Source: Peptococcaceae bacterium CEB3 (GTDB lineage Bacteria; Bacillota; Desulfitobacteriia; Desulfitobacteriales; Desulfitobacteriaceae). Taken from it: DNA of 64,000 nt. The stretch is taken from positions 1-64,000 of the forward strand of contig LDXJ01000058.1 in NCBI GenBank assembly GCA_001029295.1. Reading direction: 5' to 3'. The notes beneath the pieces are model-generated. The model did no database searches. It was not told the origin of the DNA and worked only from the letters and a program-made list of their open reading frames with translations. Both the position numbers and the translations under genes were made by a program. Positions 9,109 through 16,990 of this stretch are shown here, one piece after another; position 1 is the first letter of the stretch, and every line of letters begins with the position of its first letter.

Positions 9109-9134
9109 CTCGTTTTTCCTTAATTTCGAATTAT

Positions 9135-9143
9135 ATTATACCA
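9135..9143 (-). promoter_or_regulatory. Extended -10 promoter for the XRE regulator gene
   Basis: On the minus strand TGGTATAAT gives a perfect extended -10 (TGnTATAAT) 27 bp before the GTG start. No convincing -35 is seen, as is common with extended -10 promoters. The AT-rich divergent region to 9314 must also hold the azlD promoter, which I cannot place with confidence. Confidence 0.55.
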
Positions 9144-9314
9144 TACTGCACAAAAATATGTTATATTAGACTTGTGTGAGGATGTCTTTCACTGCGGCCG
9201 CCTCGCAGCCGCATTATCTGTTATCAATAATCTGTAATCGGAAAACTCTATCTGTAATGCAAAAGCTCAGCCCAGTGATTAGAGTCGGCAGACCGGGAGG
9301 AGGAGATCCGCTTT

Positions 9315-9635
9315 ATGCCCCCAGTCCTAATCGAAACACTTTTTATCGGTGCCGGAACCTATTTGTTAAGAGCCGGTTCCCTCAGTCTGGGCAGTCGGGT
9401 AACTTGGCCGTCATGGGCGCGCAAATGGCTCTCCTTCGTTACTCCCGCTGTCTTGGGAGCATTGTTAGGACCCATGCTCCTCTTGGACGGCAAGGGACAT
9501 TGGCTCCCCGTCACCCATAATCCCACCTTAATCGCCGCTCTGCCTACCGTTCTCGTCGCTTGGGTCAGCCGGCATCTCTTACTAACCGTCGCGGCAGGGG
9601 TGGTCTGTTTTGCCGTGGTCAGTCATCTGTTCTAA
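9315..9635 (+). CDS. azlD: AzlD-family branched-chain amino acid export subunit
   Basis: A 106-residue membrane protein with about four hydrophobic segments and the AzlD pattern TYLLRAGSLSLG, FVTPAVLGALLGPMLL and LTVAAGVVCFAVVSHLF. AzlD is the small partner of AzlC; together they export branched-chain amino acids and analogues. The ATG at 9315 is behind GGAGGAG. Here azlD comes before azlC, the reverse of the usual order, with a 95-bp gap. The divergent XRE-cupin gene is the likely regulator. Confidence 0.88.
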   Translation: MPPVLIETLFIGAGTYLLRAGSLSLGSRVTWPSWARKWLSFVTPAVLGALLGPMLLLDGKGHWLPVTHNPTLIAALPTVLVAWVSRHLLLTVAAGVVCFAVVSHLF

Positions 9636-9730
9636 AGACCCGTGGCAACCCCTGTTTAACAAGTGTCGGACGAGACAACGATCAGTGAAGCAGGAAGCCG
9701 ACGCTTAAGTCAGAAAAGAGGGGAAGGAAC

Positions 9731-10450
9731 GTGAAAGGGGGGCAAACTGTGCCTGCTTCACCTGTCAAAGCTGCCTTACAAGACTCCATGCCGATCGTGA
9801 CGGCTTATTTTCCTATCGCTATGACCTTTGGAGTTCTTTCCGTCGCCGGCGGCATCGTCTGGTGGATGACCATCCTCATTTCTGCCTGTGTTTACGCGGG
9901 TGGCGCTCAGTTCATGCTCGTGGGCCTGGTTTTGGCCAACAGCTCGCCCGTCTCAACCGTCGTCACCGTCTTGCTGGTTAATCTGCGACACTTTCTTTAT
10001 GGAACGACCCTTGGCCCCGCCTTCCAGAAATGGACGGAAAAACACAAGTGGATAGCAGCCTTTGGCTTGACCGACGAAGTATTCGCCGTCACTAGCAGTC
10101 GTCTCCAGGAAAAAGCTCCTACTCCGCTTTATCAATTTGTTTTTGTCTTTGCCTGTTATGGTTCTTGGGTCGCCGGCACCATTGCGGGTGTCGGGATTGG
10201 CAGTGCCGTCCCAACAGCGATTTCTCAAGTGCTCGGGTTTGCCCTGCCGGCACTTTTCCTCGCCCTTCTTTTCCTCGGTGAGCGTTCGGCCGCCCACCTA
10301 ATTGCCGCCCTGAGCGGGGCTCTCCTGGCTATCGCCGCCACCCTTCTGCATATGGGAAGTGCCGGTATCGTTATCGGCGCTGTGGCAGGAGCTACCCTCG
10401 GCCTGCTAGCCCGGGAATACAGCGGAAAACTACGGCAAAAGGTAGAGTAA
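9731..10450 (+). CDS. azlC: AzlC-family branched-chain amino acid exporter
   Basis: A 239-residue integral membrane protein of the AzlC family. The diagnostic N-terminal region SMPIVTAYFPIAMTFGVLS is followed by GGAQFMLVGLVL and NLRHFLYGTTLGPAF, then several more membrane segments. It acts with AzlD in exporting branched-chain amino acids. The GTG at 9731 is preceded by GAGGGGAAGGA. It likely shares a transcript with azlD. The substrate in this organism is inferred from the family only; the neighbouring methionine catabolism genes leave open export of methionine or its products. Confidence 0.9.
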   Translation: MKGGQTVPASPVKAALQDSMPIVTAYFPIAMTFGVLSVAGGIVWWMTILISACVYAGGAQFMLVGLVLANSSPVSTVVTVLLVNLRHFLYGTTLGPAFQKWTEKHKWIAAFGLTDEVFAVTSSRLQEKAPTPLYQFVFVFACYGSWVAGTIAGVGIGSAVPTAISQVLGFALPALFLALLFLGERSAAHLIAALSGALLAIAATLLHMGSAGIVIGAVAGATLGLLAREYSGKLRQKVE

Positions 10451-10580
10451 AAGGCCTGCCACTGCGCACATCTCTAAAGCCGGCTTTTGCCAAAGCAAAA
10501 TATAGGCACCTTGGCTTCTTCGTGCAAAATATCTCACTTTTGTTCTCGACCGTCCAATTCTTTTAGACAGCGCGCGCGTG

Positions 10581-10609
10581 TTTACTAAAACATCCGATTG
10601 TAGTATACT
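10581..10609 (+). promoter_or_regulatory. Sigma-A-type promoter of the rubrerythrin-like gene
   Basis: TTTACT (10581-10586), a 17-bp spacer and TATACT (10604-10609) precede the GAGGGGGG binding site and the ATG at 10637. No PerR-like operator was obvious. Confidence 0.65.
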
Positions 10610-10636
10610 AGAAGCCAAGGATTGAGGGGGGTTGGA

Positions 10637-11101
10637 ATGATGACAAATACTTATAGCTTTAAAGATGCCATAATTTTCGCAATCCATAATGAAGTGGAAG
10701 CCTATGAATTTTATCGCGATGCGGGTAAGAAAATAACTTCAGACCGCAATCTTGCGGATACATTTGAAGAATTGGCTGTCGAGGAACAAAAACACAGGGA
10801 TTTCTTACAGGACTACTTGGATGGAGACATGCCGGACTTCCAACTGAACGATTTTGATGATTATCATGTGTCAGAAGGTGTGGAGAAGCCAAAGCTTACT
10901 ACAAACATGAAGTTTGTTGAGGCCGTCGCTTTAGCGATGAAAAAAGAAGAAGAAGCCATGAACATGTACAAAAAGTTAGCTGCTTCCAGCGCCAACGATC
11001 AGCAAAAGGAACTCTTCTTAGACCTTTCGAGGATGGAAGAAATGCACAAGGTAAAATTGGAGAAGATTTACGTTAATGCCGCCTATGTCGAAGTCTGGTA
11101 A
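10637..11101 (+). CDS. Rubrerythrin/ferritin-like diiron protein
   Basis: A cytoplasmic four-helix-bundle protein of about 154 residues in the rubrerythrin-like ferritin superfamily. Both halves carry the metal-ligand pattern: AIHNEVEAYEFYR with VEEQKHRDF in the first, and AMKKEEEAMNMYKKLA with SRMEEMHKVKLEKIY in the second, i.e. paired E and ExxH motifs. There is no C-terminal rubredoxin domain, so it is a rubrerythrin-fold protein rather than classic rubrerythrin. Such proteins reduce peroxide or handle iron in anaerobes. The ATG at 10637 lies behind GAGGGGGG; an upstream frame start at 10622 overlaps that site. It is monocistronic, with its own promoter and the terminator at 11118-11149. 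Confidence 0.85.
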   Translation: MMTNTYSFKDAIIFAIHNEVEAYEFYRDAGKKITSDRNLADTFEELAVEEQKHRDFLQDYLDGDMPDFQLNDFDDYHVSEGVEKPKLTTNMKFVEAVALAMKKEEEAMNMYKKLAASSANDQQKELFLDLSRMEEMHKVKLEKIYVNAAYVEVW

Positions 11102-11117
11102 CAAGAACCGAAAGCAA

Positions 11118-11149
11118 CACCGCTGCTTAGAATTGCAGCGGTATTTTTC
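11118..11149 (+). terminator. Rho-independent terminator of the rubrerythrin-like gene
   Basis: CCGCTGC (11120-11126) pairs with GCAGCGG (11135-11141) across an 8-nt loop and is followed by TATTTTTCT. It lies 18 bp after the stop codon. Confidence 0.9.
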
Positions 11150-11239
11150 TATTCTCGGGACGATGGTTTCCGCCTGCTGGCCCAGAATCGTCTTGAGAAT
11201 ATGCGTGGGCAATTCATGGCTCCGCGTTAATCGATTAAG

Positions 11240-12139
11240 CTACAGGGTCTGGTCCCCCCCAAGCAGCGAACCGTTGGCCGCATCGACAAATATCGTCGCA
11301 ATTGTCCCATGTGGATCTTTGAAAGAAACCGTCCAAGCTAAAGTCACGTATCCTATTGCGCCATTATTTGGACTGAGCCAAACACCGTTGGCTTGCTCAA
11401 TACCCAACTTGGCTCCGGTTAAGGTACTAAAGCCGTGGGCATGAGCAAGCGGCCGCGCTGCGGTAACAGCCTGCTCTTCACTGACCTTCCTCGCCACAGA
11501 TTTCGGAGAGAGATCAAAGAGACGATAATTCAGTAAACTCCCGTCGCCGGCCGAAAAGTAAAGGTTAACCGATTCATATTTCGAAAAGATTCCGGGAAGC
11601 ACCTCCTTTTGCCACGTTGTCAGCCACTGATCATTACCCCAAGTTGTCTTGATTGCCGTCAACTGATAGGATGGCGGAGCTCCCAACTTCGCGTACCACA
11701 GATGCGCAAGCTTCTCCGCTTCCTTCCGACTTTTAACTCTCTCCCCTGTTGAGACCAAGGATGAGACCGGCTTAGCCGAAAAGCCCCGCAAACCCCCGCT
11801 GGACGGATCAATCTCAGCTGAAGCATTGACAAATTGAATGTCCCAGTATTCCCAGGCATACACCGGATCTTCGACTAATTCGTCCCTTTCCAAGGCACCC
11901 GGATTGATCCCCAGCTTCTGCGCCCAGTCTTTGGCTTGCTGCACAGCTTCTGTCCCGGAGATTTTTTGTCCGACAGATACCCCGGTTCGGTTTTCCGGTG
12001 TGTCAGAGTGAAGTCCTGAGGTCCCAGACCCAGTACCCAAGCCGGGACTGGAACCGGAGCCGGAAATGCTATCCGTACGTGAACATCCCAACAAGGCGCA
12101 ACTAACCATAAGCACAACGATTATGCCGGCACGGCGCAA
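11240..12139 (-). CDS. Secreted lipoprotein with PepSY/YcdB-like repeats
   Basis: A 299-residue lipoprotein. The signal peptide ends in the lipobox LLGC at about 16-19, followed by a serine/glycine-rich linker. After residue 60 come blocks resembling PepSY/YcdB domains: a helix ending AKDWAQKLGINPG, then YAWEYWDIQFVNASAEIDPSSG; later SRKEAEKLAHLWYAKLG; then EEQAVTAARPLAHAHGF and VTLAWTVSFKDPHGT with FVDAANGSLLGG at the end. In spore formers such proteins act as protease-inhibitor-like or wall-associated factors. The TTG at 12139 follows GGAGA by 8 nt. It stands alone. The domain match is by eye only, so the function is left open. Confidence 0.72.
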   Translation of the reverse strand: MRRAGIIVVLMVSCALLGCSRTDSISGSGSSPGLGTGSGTSGLHSDTPENRTGVSVGQKISGTEAVQQAKDWAQKLGINPGALERDELVEDPVYAWEYWDIQFVNASAEIDPSSGGLRGFSAKPVSSLVSTGERVKSRKEAEKLAHLWYAKLGAPPSYQLTAIKTTWGNDQWLTTWQKEVLPGIFSKYESVNLYFSAGDGSLLNYRLFDLSPKSVARKVSEEQAVTAARPLAHAHGFSTLTGAKLGIEQANGVWLSPNNGAIGYVTLAWTVSFKDPHGTIATIFVDAANGSLLGGDQTL

Positions 12140-12405
12140 GGCGATCGTCTCCTTCCCCTACTTTACAGAATAAGACGCGCCATAGTCCCCAAATCTGACA
12201 CGAAACCTGTGCCGATGGCCGCGGATCTTACTTAACCATACGCCACCCAGGTGAGAACAAAGCAGCCTGCCCGGCCCGCGCAAACTGCTTTTGTTTTCTC
12301 ACTTGCAGGCAGGGGAACCGGCATTCCAGCCGGCACGCTCGGCCGGAAAACCCGGCTGATAAACAGGCGGGGCTGGCCCCGCAATCGCCATGCATGGTGC
12401 ACTAG

Positions 12406-12439
12406 AGAGCGGAAGGCCCCAAAAGGTGCCTTCCGCTCT
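12406..12439. terminator. 12-bp perfect hairpin downstream of the pyruvate oxidoreductase gene
   Basis: AGAGCGGAAGGC (12406-12417) pairs perfectly with GCCTTCCGCTCT (12428-12439). The T-rich tails are modest on both strands. It lies in the 440-bp gap 12140-12579 and probably ends the minus-strand oxidoreductase transcript. GC-rich inverted repeats at about 12313-12382 may extend the structure. Confidence 0.6.
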
Positions 12440-12463
12440 TCTTATTAATACCCGCTATAGAGC

Positions 12464-12548
12464 AATACTCTCCCCGGGGTCACACTCTCCCTGAGTTAAT
12501 ACTTTCCCTGGGCTAATACTTTCCCTGGGCTAATACTCTCCCCAAGGT
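12464..12548. repeat. Five 17-bp tandem repeats after the pyruvate oxidoreductase gene
   Basis: Units of the type AATACTTTCCCTGGGCT run at 12464, 12481, 12498, 12515 and 12532; the third and fourth are identical. They lie 30-115 bp downstream of the stop codon at 12580 on the minus strand. Confidence 0.8.
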
Positions 12549-12579
12549 TTCCCCGCTTCGGCGCTTTCCCACACGCCTC

Positions 12580-15500
12580 TCATTCCCCGTACTTCATCTC
12601 CGTCATGCGCTTGTAAGACTCATAGCGTTCTTTGGCGTGTTTGGCAGCCGCCTCGAACAACTGGTCCGCCGCCTCCGGGAAAATGGTAGCCAGAGAGGCA
12701 TAGCGAATCTCGCCCAGAATGAAGTCTTTGAAAGATGCCGTGGGCTCTTTGGAATCCAGGGTGAAAGGATTCTTCCCTTCTTCCCTGAGCGTTGGGTTAT
12801 AGCGGTAGAGATGCCAGTAACCGGCCTCCACCGCCCGTTTGCCTTCAGCCACGCTCTTTGACATGCCGGCTTTGATGCCGTGGTTGATACAGGGTGCGTA
12901 GGCAATTACGATAGAAGGTCCTTTGTGGGCTTCGGCTTCCGTGATCGCTTTCAGCGCTTGGTTCATGTTGGCACCCAAAGAAATCTGGGCCACGTAGATG
13001 TAGCCATAGCTCATGGAAATCATGCCGAGGTCCTTTTTACGCACTTTTTTCCCGGAAGCCGCGAATTTGGCGATAGCCGCGGTCGGAGTGGCTTTTGAAG
13101 ACTGCCCGCCGGTATTGGAATAAACTTCTGTATCAACAACTAGGATGTTGACATCGTCCCCGGAAGCCAAGACGTGATCCAAACCGCCATAGCCGATATC
13201 ATAGGCCCAACCGTCACCGCCGACGATCCACTGGGATTTCTTGACTAGGTGGTCTTTTTTGGCCATGATCTGTTGGAAAAGCGGATCCTGAGGCTTCCCA
13301 TCCGCCGTTAAAGCTGCGAGCAATTTGGCGGAAGCGGCTTTGGAGCCCTCACCCTCATCAAAATTGTCCAGCCATTCCTGGCAGGCGGAAGCGAGCTGTT
13401 GACTGACCCCTTGCGCCATGGCCTTTTTAACCAGTTCCGCCAACTGCAGGCGTGCTTGACTCACCCCCAGGTACATGCCGTAACCGAACTCTGCGTTATC
13501 TTCGAAGAGGGAGTTAGCCCAGGTCGGCCCTTGACCTTTGGCGTTGGTGGTATAGGGAATGGAGGGTGCGCTTCCACCCCAGATGGATGAGCAGCCGGTC
13601 GCGTTGGCGATCATCAAGCGGTCGCCGAAAAGCTGAGTCAGAAGCTTAACATAGGCCGTCTCGCCGCAGCCCGGGCAAGCGCCGTTAAACTCCAGGAGCG
13701 GCTTGTTGAACTGGCTGCCTTTGAGAGTCTTGGGATCCATGATATTGTGCTTTTCGCTCAAGGTCATGGCAAATTCCCAGTTAGCCGCTTCCCTGGCACT
13801 CAGTTCTTCCGCGGGCTTCATCACAAGTGCCTTGCCCTTGGCCGGACAGACGTCGGCACAGTTGCCGCAGCCCGTGCAATCGAGGGGACTGACCTGAACC
13901 CGGTACTCCATTCCTTCCAAGGCTTTACCCAAGGCCTTCTTGGTCACAAAAGCCTGCGGGGCCCTCTTCTGTTCCTCCTGATTGAGGAGGAAGGGGCGAA
14001 TGGCCGCGTGCGGGCAAACGTAAGAGCATTGGGTACACTGAATGCACTTCTCCACATCCCATTCCGGAACCAGCACAGCGATGCCGCGCTTCTCATAGGC
14101 CGCGGTGCCCATAGGGAAGGTCCCGTCTTCCCGGCCGCTGAAGGCGCTGACCGGAAGGGCGTCCCCTTCGTGACGTTCCATCTTATTGTGGACATCGCGG
14201 ATGAAAGCCGGAAGTTCGGTTTCGACCGTGGCCGCCGCCTCCTCAGCCGCGCCGGCCCAAGCGGCGGGTACATCCACCTTCACCAGGGCCTCGATCCCTT
14301 CATCCACGGCTTTCCAGTTCATCTCGACGATGTTCTGACCCTTTTTGCCGTAGGTTTTAACGATGGATTCTTTCAGGTATTTCACCGCATCCTCCACCGG
14401 GATCACGCTAGACAACTTAAAGAATGCCGCTTGCATGATCATATTGATTCGGCCGCCCAAACCGATCCTGCTGGCAATGGAAATCGCGTCGATGGTGTAA
14501 AACTTGATCCCGTTGGCCGCGATATAACGTTTGACTGAGGCCGGCAGGTTCTCCTCCAGTTCAGCCGGAGTCCAATTGCAGTTCAAGACGAAAGTGCCGT
14601 TTTTCTTTAATCCAGCCAAAAGATCGTATTGACCCAGAAAAGCCTTATTGTGACAAGCCACATAGTGGGCATCCGAAACGAGGTAAGAAGACTTGATCTT
14701 TTCCCTGCCGAAGCGCAAGTGGGAAATGGTCACTCCACCGGATTTTTTGGAATCATACTCGAAGTATCCCTGAGCGTACAGGTCCGTATTGTCCCCGATA
14801 ATCTTGATAGCAGACTTATTGGCCCCGACCGTCCCGTCCGAACCCAAACCCCAGAACTTGCAGCTGATCGTACCGTCCGGCGTCGTGTCCGTTGCCTCCG
14901 CCAACGGGAGAGAAGCATAGGTCACGTCGTCGATGATGCCGATAGTAAAATTGTTCTTCGGTTCATTCGCTGCCAAGTTCTTGTAAACGGCAAAGAGTTG
15001 GGCGGGAGTGGTATCTTTCGAACCCAAACCATAACGGCCGCCCACAATTACAGGCTTTGTTTCCCAGTTGTAGAAAACATTGACCACATCCAAGTACAGC
15101 GGTTCGCCCAAGGAACCGGGCTCTTTGGTCCGATCCAGAACGGCAATTTTTTTCACGCTCTTAGGCAAAACGTTGAAGAAATACTTGGCTGAGAAAGGAC
15201 GATAGAGATGGACTTTCAGAACGCCCACTTTTTCACCGCCGGCTCTGAGGTGATCCACCACTTCTTCGGCCGCGTCGCAAACCGAGCCCATCGCCACAAT
15301 GATCCGCTCGGCATCGGGTGCCCCATAATAAGTAAAAGGATGATACTCCCTACCCGTAAGCTTTTGGTACTCCCGCATATAGTGCTCGACGAGGTCGGGC
15401 ACCGCCTCATAAAACCGGTTGGAAGCTTCGCGGCCCTGGAAATAGATATCGGGGTTCTGGGCTGTGCCGCGCAGCACCGGATGCTCGGGATTGAGCCCCC

Positions 15501-16116
15501 GGCTGCGGAACGTCTCAATGGCTTGCCAATCGATCAACGGCGCCAAGTCTTCATAATCGAGGACTTCGATCTTTTGTATTTCATGCGAAGTACGAAAACC
15601 GTCAAAGAAGTGGAGGAAAGGCAAGCTCGCTTTCAGCGCGCTGAGGTGAGCAATGAAACCCAGATCTAAGGCCTCCTGCACGTTGGCCGAAGACAAGAGG
15701 GCGAAGCCGGTTTGCCGGGTCGCCATAACATCTTGATGGTCGCCGAAAATGGAAAGGGCATGGGTAGCCAGAGCGCGCGCGCTCACCTGGAATACGCCCG
15801 GCAAGAGTTCGCCGGCGATTTTATACATATTGGGAATCATAAGAAGCAAGCCTTGAGAAGCCGTGTACGTGGTCGTCAAAGCGCCTGCCTGCAAGGAACC
15901 GTGGAAAGCCCCCGCCGCACCTCCCTCTGACTGCATCTCTACCACTTTCACCGGCTGCCCGAAGATGTTTTTCTTGCCATGGGCCGCCCACTCATCCACG
16001 AGTTCGGCCATGGGAGAGGAAGGTGTGATCGGGAAAATTGTCGCGACCTCAGTAAAAGCATAGGATGCATGGGCCGCGGCGGTGTTCCCATCCATCGTCT
16101 TCATCTTTCTTGCCAC
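12580..16116 (-). CDS. nifJ: Pyruvate:ferredoxin (flavodoxin) oxidoreductase, single-chain
   Basis: Converts pyruvate and CoA to acetyl-CoA and CO2 with reduction of ferredoxin, the central carbon step in anaerobes. About 1,178 residues, the full length of the fused homodimeric type. Domain order is pyruvate-binding domain I (from about 5), domain II, the gamma domain (about 410-600), the EKR linker, a two-cluster ferredoxin domain (CIQCTQCSYVCP and CTGCGNCADVCP near 690-760), and a TPP domain with GACPGCGETAYVK, GGDGWAYDIGYGG and EVYSNTGGQ. The GTG at 16116 follows AAGGGGGA by 7 nt; the frame opens 18 bp earlier inside that site. It is monocistronic, with a promoter about 370 bp upstream (16489-16517) and a hairpin in the long leader. 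Confidence 0.97.
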   Translation of the reverse strand: MARKMKTMDGNTAAAHASYAFTEVATIFPITPSSPMAELVDEWAAHGKKNIFGQPVKVVEMQSEGGAAGAFHGSLQAGALTTTYTASQGLLLMIPNMYKIAGELLPGVFQVSARALATHALSIFGDHQDVMATRQTGFALLSSANVQEALDLGFIAHLSALKASLPFLHFFDGFRTSHEIQKIEVLDYEDLAPLIDWQAIETFRSRGLNPEHPVLRGTAQNPDIYFQGREASNRFYEAVPDLVEHYMREYQKLTGREYHPFTYYGAPDAERIIVAMGSVCDAAEEVVDHLRAGGEKVGVLKVHLYRPFSAKYFFNVLPKSVKKIAVLDRTKEPGSLGEPLYLDVVNVFYNWETKPVIVGGRYGLGSKDTTPAQLFAVYKNLAANEPKNNFTIGIIDDVTYASLPLAEATDTTPDGTISCKFWGLGSDGTVGANKSAIKIIGDNTDLYAQGYFEYDSKKSGGVTISHLRFGREKIKSSYLVSDAHYVACHNKAFLGQYDLLAGLKKNGTFVLNCNWTPAELEENLPASVKRYIAANGIKFYTIDAISIASRIGLGGRINMIMQAAFFKLSSVIPVEDAVKYLKESIVKTYGKKGQNIVEMNWKAVDEGIEALVKVDVPAAWAGAAEEAAATVETELPAFIRDVHNKMERHEGDALPVSAFSGREDGTFPMGTAAYEKRGIAVLVPEWDVEKCIQCTQCSYVCPHAAIRPFLLNQEEQKRAPQAFVTKKALGKALEGMEYRVQVSPLDCTGCGNCADVCPAKGKALVMKPAEELSAREAANWEFAMTLSEKHNIMDPKTLKGSQFNKPLLEFNGACPGCGETAYVKLLTQLFGDRLMIANATGCSSIWGGSAPSIPYTTNAKGQGPTWANSLFEDNAEFGYGMYLGVSQARLQLAELVKKAMAQGVSQQLASACQEWLDNFDEGEGSKAASAKLLAALTADGKPQDPLFQQIMAKKDHLVKKSQWIVGGDGWAYDIGYGGLDHVLASGDDVNILVVDTEVYSNTGGQSSKATPTAAIAKFAASGKKVRKKDLGMISMSYGYIYVAQISLGANMNQALKAITEAEAHKGPSIVIAYAPCINHGIKAGMSKSVAEGKRAVEAGYWHLYRYNPTLREEGKNPFTLDSKEPTASFKDFILGEIRYASLATIFPEAADQLFEAAAKHAKERYESYKRMTEMKYGE

Positions 16117-16316
16117 TGAAAAGTCCCCCTTCAATTCGAATCAGGTCATCCGGAATATGGTCATCCTGGGTACCCGGAAAAAACACCTTTGCCTTTTGGC
16201 CATGGCGGCCCCTCTGTGCCGCTTTTCGTCCGCCGGACCTTCGTCTCTCGGACCTTTCTCACCCTCCTGATGGCCATACCAGCGTTTTTATCCGACACGC
16301 GCAAACACACCTCTAT

Positions 16317-16340
16317 CCCGTTCCCTTATATGGAAACGGG
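16317..16340 (-). promoter_or_regulatory. Hairpin in the long leader of the pyruvate oxidoreductase mRNA
   Basis: CCCGTT...AACGGG, continued by CC/GG with one bulge, forms a stem around a short AT-rich loop. It lies about 200 nt upstream of the start codon, inside the untranslated leader defined by the promoter at 16489-16517. I could not match it to a riboswitch class. The rest of the 16117-16734 gap shows nothing else except the copper-operon terminator. Confidence 0.4.
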
Positions 16341-16488
16341 TAACCTCCGTATTTTTCTCTCTTGAAACCTCCTCCCCCTTGCACCACGCCAAATTCCAAG
16401 CCGTCTTATGCGAGACTTTGCACCGGATTTTCAGGGGGCAAGGCCCCCCTGCCAGGGCCGAGTACGTTCCCGCTCATTCCATATCATC

Positions 16489-16517
16489 ACTATAGAATCC
16501 CCAGCCCCGTCCGTCAA
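16489..16517 (-). promoter_or_regulatory. Sigma-A-type promoter for the pyruvate oxidoreductase gene
   Basis: On the minus strand TTGACG (16517-16512), a 17-bp spacer and TATAGT (16494-16489). This is the only good match in the gap and implies a leader of about 370 nt. Confidence 0.6.
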
Positions 16518-16639
16518 GCGGAAAAAGTATTTCGATTATTCCAGATGTGGTTTGGCCCCGCCAATAAGCTTCATTGACCATCGCTTGATCCAACACTTTG
16601 ACGCGCCGCAAACACTTAAGTCCTTGAGGGGAACAAGGT

Positions 16640-16677
16640 GAAGAAAAACAGGGGAAAGGGAAAAGTCTTCCCTTTCC
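16640..16677 (-). terminator. Terminator of the csoR-copA-copZ operon
   Basis: On the minus strand GGAAAGGGAA pairs with TTCCCTTTCC (16653-16677) across a 5-nt loop and is followed by CCTGTTTTTCTT. It lies about 60 bp after the copZ stop codon. Confidence 0.8.
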
Positions 16678-16734
16678 TTTCCACCCGCACTCGCGGGCTC
16701 AGTCCGCAACGGTTGCGGTGTGGTGGAGGTAGGC

Positions 16735-16935
16735 TCAGCCCGCCACTTTGTAGCCGGCCGCGGCAACGGCTTTGGCCATCTCATCCCGGCTGGCGGAACC
16801 GCTGACGACCGCTTCGTTCTTGCCCAGGTCCACCTGAGCATTCGTAACGCCCGCCACACCTTTCAGAGCCTTCTCAACATTCATTTTGCAGTGCATGCAG
16901 GTCATGCCCTCAATCTTCAGAACGGTTTCACTCAT
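16735..16935 (-). CDS. copZ: Copper chaperone, HMA domain (CopZ)
   Basis: A 66-residue cytoplasmic chaperone that carries Cu(I) to CopA and CsoR. It is a single ferredoxin-like HMA fold with the metal motif GMTCMHC at about residues 8-14 and the usual AAAGYKV end. The ATG at 16935 is behind AAGGAGGTG; the frame extends 48 bp upstream without support. It begins 56 bp after copA ends and is the last gene of the csoR-copA-copZ operon. Confidence 0.95.
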   Translation of the reverse strand: MSETVLKIEGMTCMHCKMNVEKALKGVAGVTNAQVDLGKNEAVVSGSASRDEMAKAVAAAGYKVAG

Positions 16936-16990
16936 GATATTCACCTCCTTAATTTGATCTAAATCGGGCAGGAGGCAGACCATTATTGGG

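Noticed and set aside
12464-12548. Possible CRISPR array
   Set aside because: Units are 17 bp and directly adjacent with no spacers, so this is a simple tandem repeat; the same holds for the arrays at 4327, 28022 and 53303.
13747-14538. 263-codon plus-strand frame
   Set aside because: Shadow of the pyruvate oxidoreductase gene over its ferredoxin domain.
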